From contig CALWIO010000004.1 in the NCBI GenBank assembly GCA_944380765.1, positions 1 through 64,000 on the forward strand: 64,000 nucleotides of DNA, given 5' to 3'. The notes below the pieces were generated by a model. It did not search any database and was not told the origin of the DNA. It saw only the letters and a list, made by a program, of their open reading frames with translations. Origin of the DNA: an uncultured Clostridia bacterium (lineage in GTDB: Bacteria > Bacillota > Clostridia > Oscillospirales > Acutalibacteraceae). Made by a program: the position numbers and the translations under genes. This document shows positions 63,977-64,000 of the stretch, in pieces. Position 1 is the first letter of the stretch; every line of letters begins with the position of its first letter.

Positions 63977-64000
63977 CCTGTTGACGGAAACGCATATTTC

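Overview
The window looks like chromosomal DNA of an anaerobic, endospore-forming member of the Clostridia, of the Oscillospiraceae/Ruminococcaceae kind. That rests on the sigma-E, sigma-K, SpoIIGA, SpoIVFA/FB and BofA genes, a sodium-pumping oxaloacetate decarboxylase, the Firmicutes order gdpP-rplI-dnaB-tilS-hpt-ftsH, AGGAGG-type ribosome binding sites and sigma-A promoters with almost invariant 17-bp spacers. I saw no phage genes, insertion sequence, CRISPR array or rRNA.

Layout. 1-544 has no gene I trust but holds a tRNA-Gln-like relic and strong hairpins. 545-5583: sigK, gdhA and a large (alpha/alpha)6 glycosidase, convergent with a small BofC-like protein. 6131-12901: PBP1A, then a carA-carB-ruvX operon. 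12986-17691: spoIIGA-sigE and a three-gene flavoprotein operon. 17826-19957 (minus): a GPH sugar symporter and RNase HI. 20050-32186: a fused nucleotidyltransferase/phosphomutase-like protein, then the housekeeping run rnj, gdpP, rplI, dnaB, tilS, hpt, ftsH. 32380-37847: branched-chain amino acid synthesis (ilvB, ilvC, a FadR-type regulator, ilvD). 37872-44197: NERD protein, spoIVFA-spoIVFB, radical SAM plus DUF2344 pair, rplS, prmA. 44273-51863: araBAD, M28 peptidase, second GPH symporter, sfsA. 51935-55470 (minus): oadA-oadG-biotin carrier-oadB. 55674-61079 (minus): half-size TSUP transporter pair, glycosidase and flavin oxidoreductase. 61100-64000: PH-like membrane protein, TRIC-family channel, tRNA-Val(GAC), bofA, a tiny Cys-rich ORF and an unknown protein.

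How the genes work together. The core of the mother-cell sigma cascade lies in one stretch: SpoIIGA activates pro-sigma-E; SpoIVFB cleaves pro-sigma-K and is held back by SpoIVFA and BofA. The spoIVFAB pair carries a good sigma-E-type promoter. The ilv genes appear to be run by the FadR-type regulator encoded between ilvC and ilvD, through 15-bp palindromes at the ilvC start and over the ilvD -10. araBAD feeds L-arabinose into the pentose phosphate pathway.

Most unusual are large intact genes whose active sites are gone. The CarA homologue (8450) has lost the whole Cys-His-Glu glutaminase triad. The CarB homologue (9528) has lost the metal and ATP residues of both ATP-grasp halves and about 70-80 residues of the second. 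The nucleotidyltransferase/phosphomutase fusion (20050) has lost the catalytic signatures of both enzyme parts. The reading frames are open and translationally coupled, which suggests retained pseudoenzymes rather than junk. Comparisons with family sequences are from memory, without database searches.
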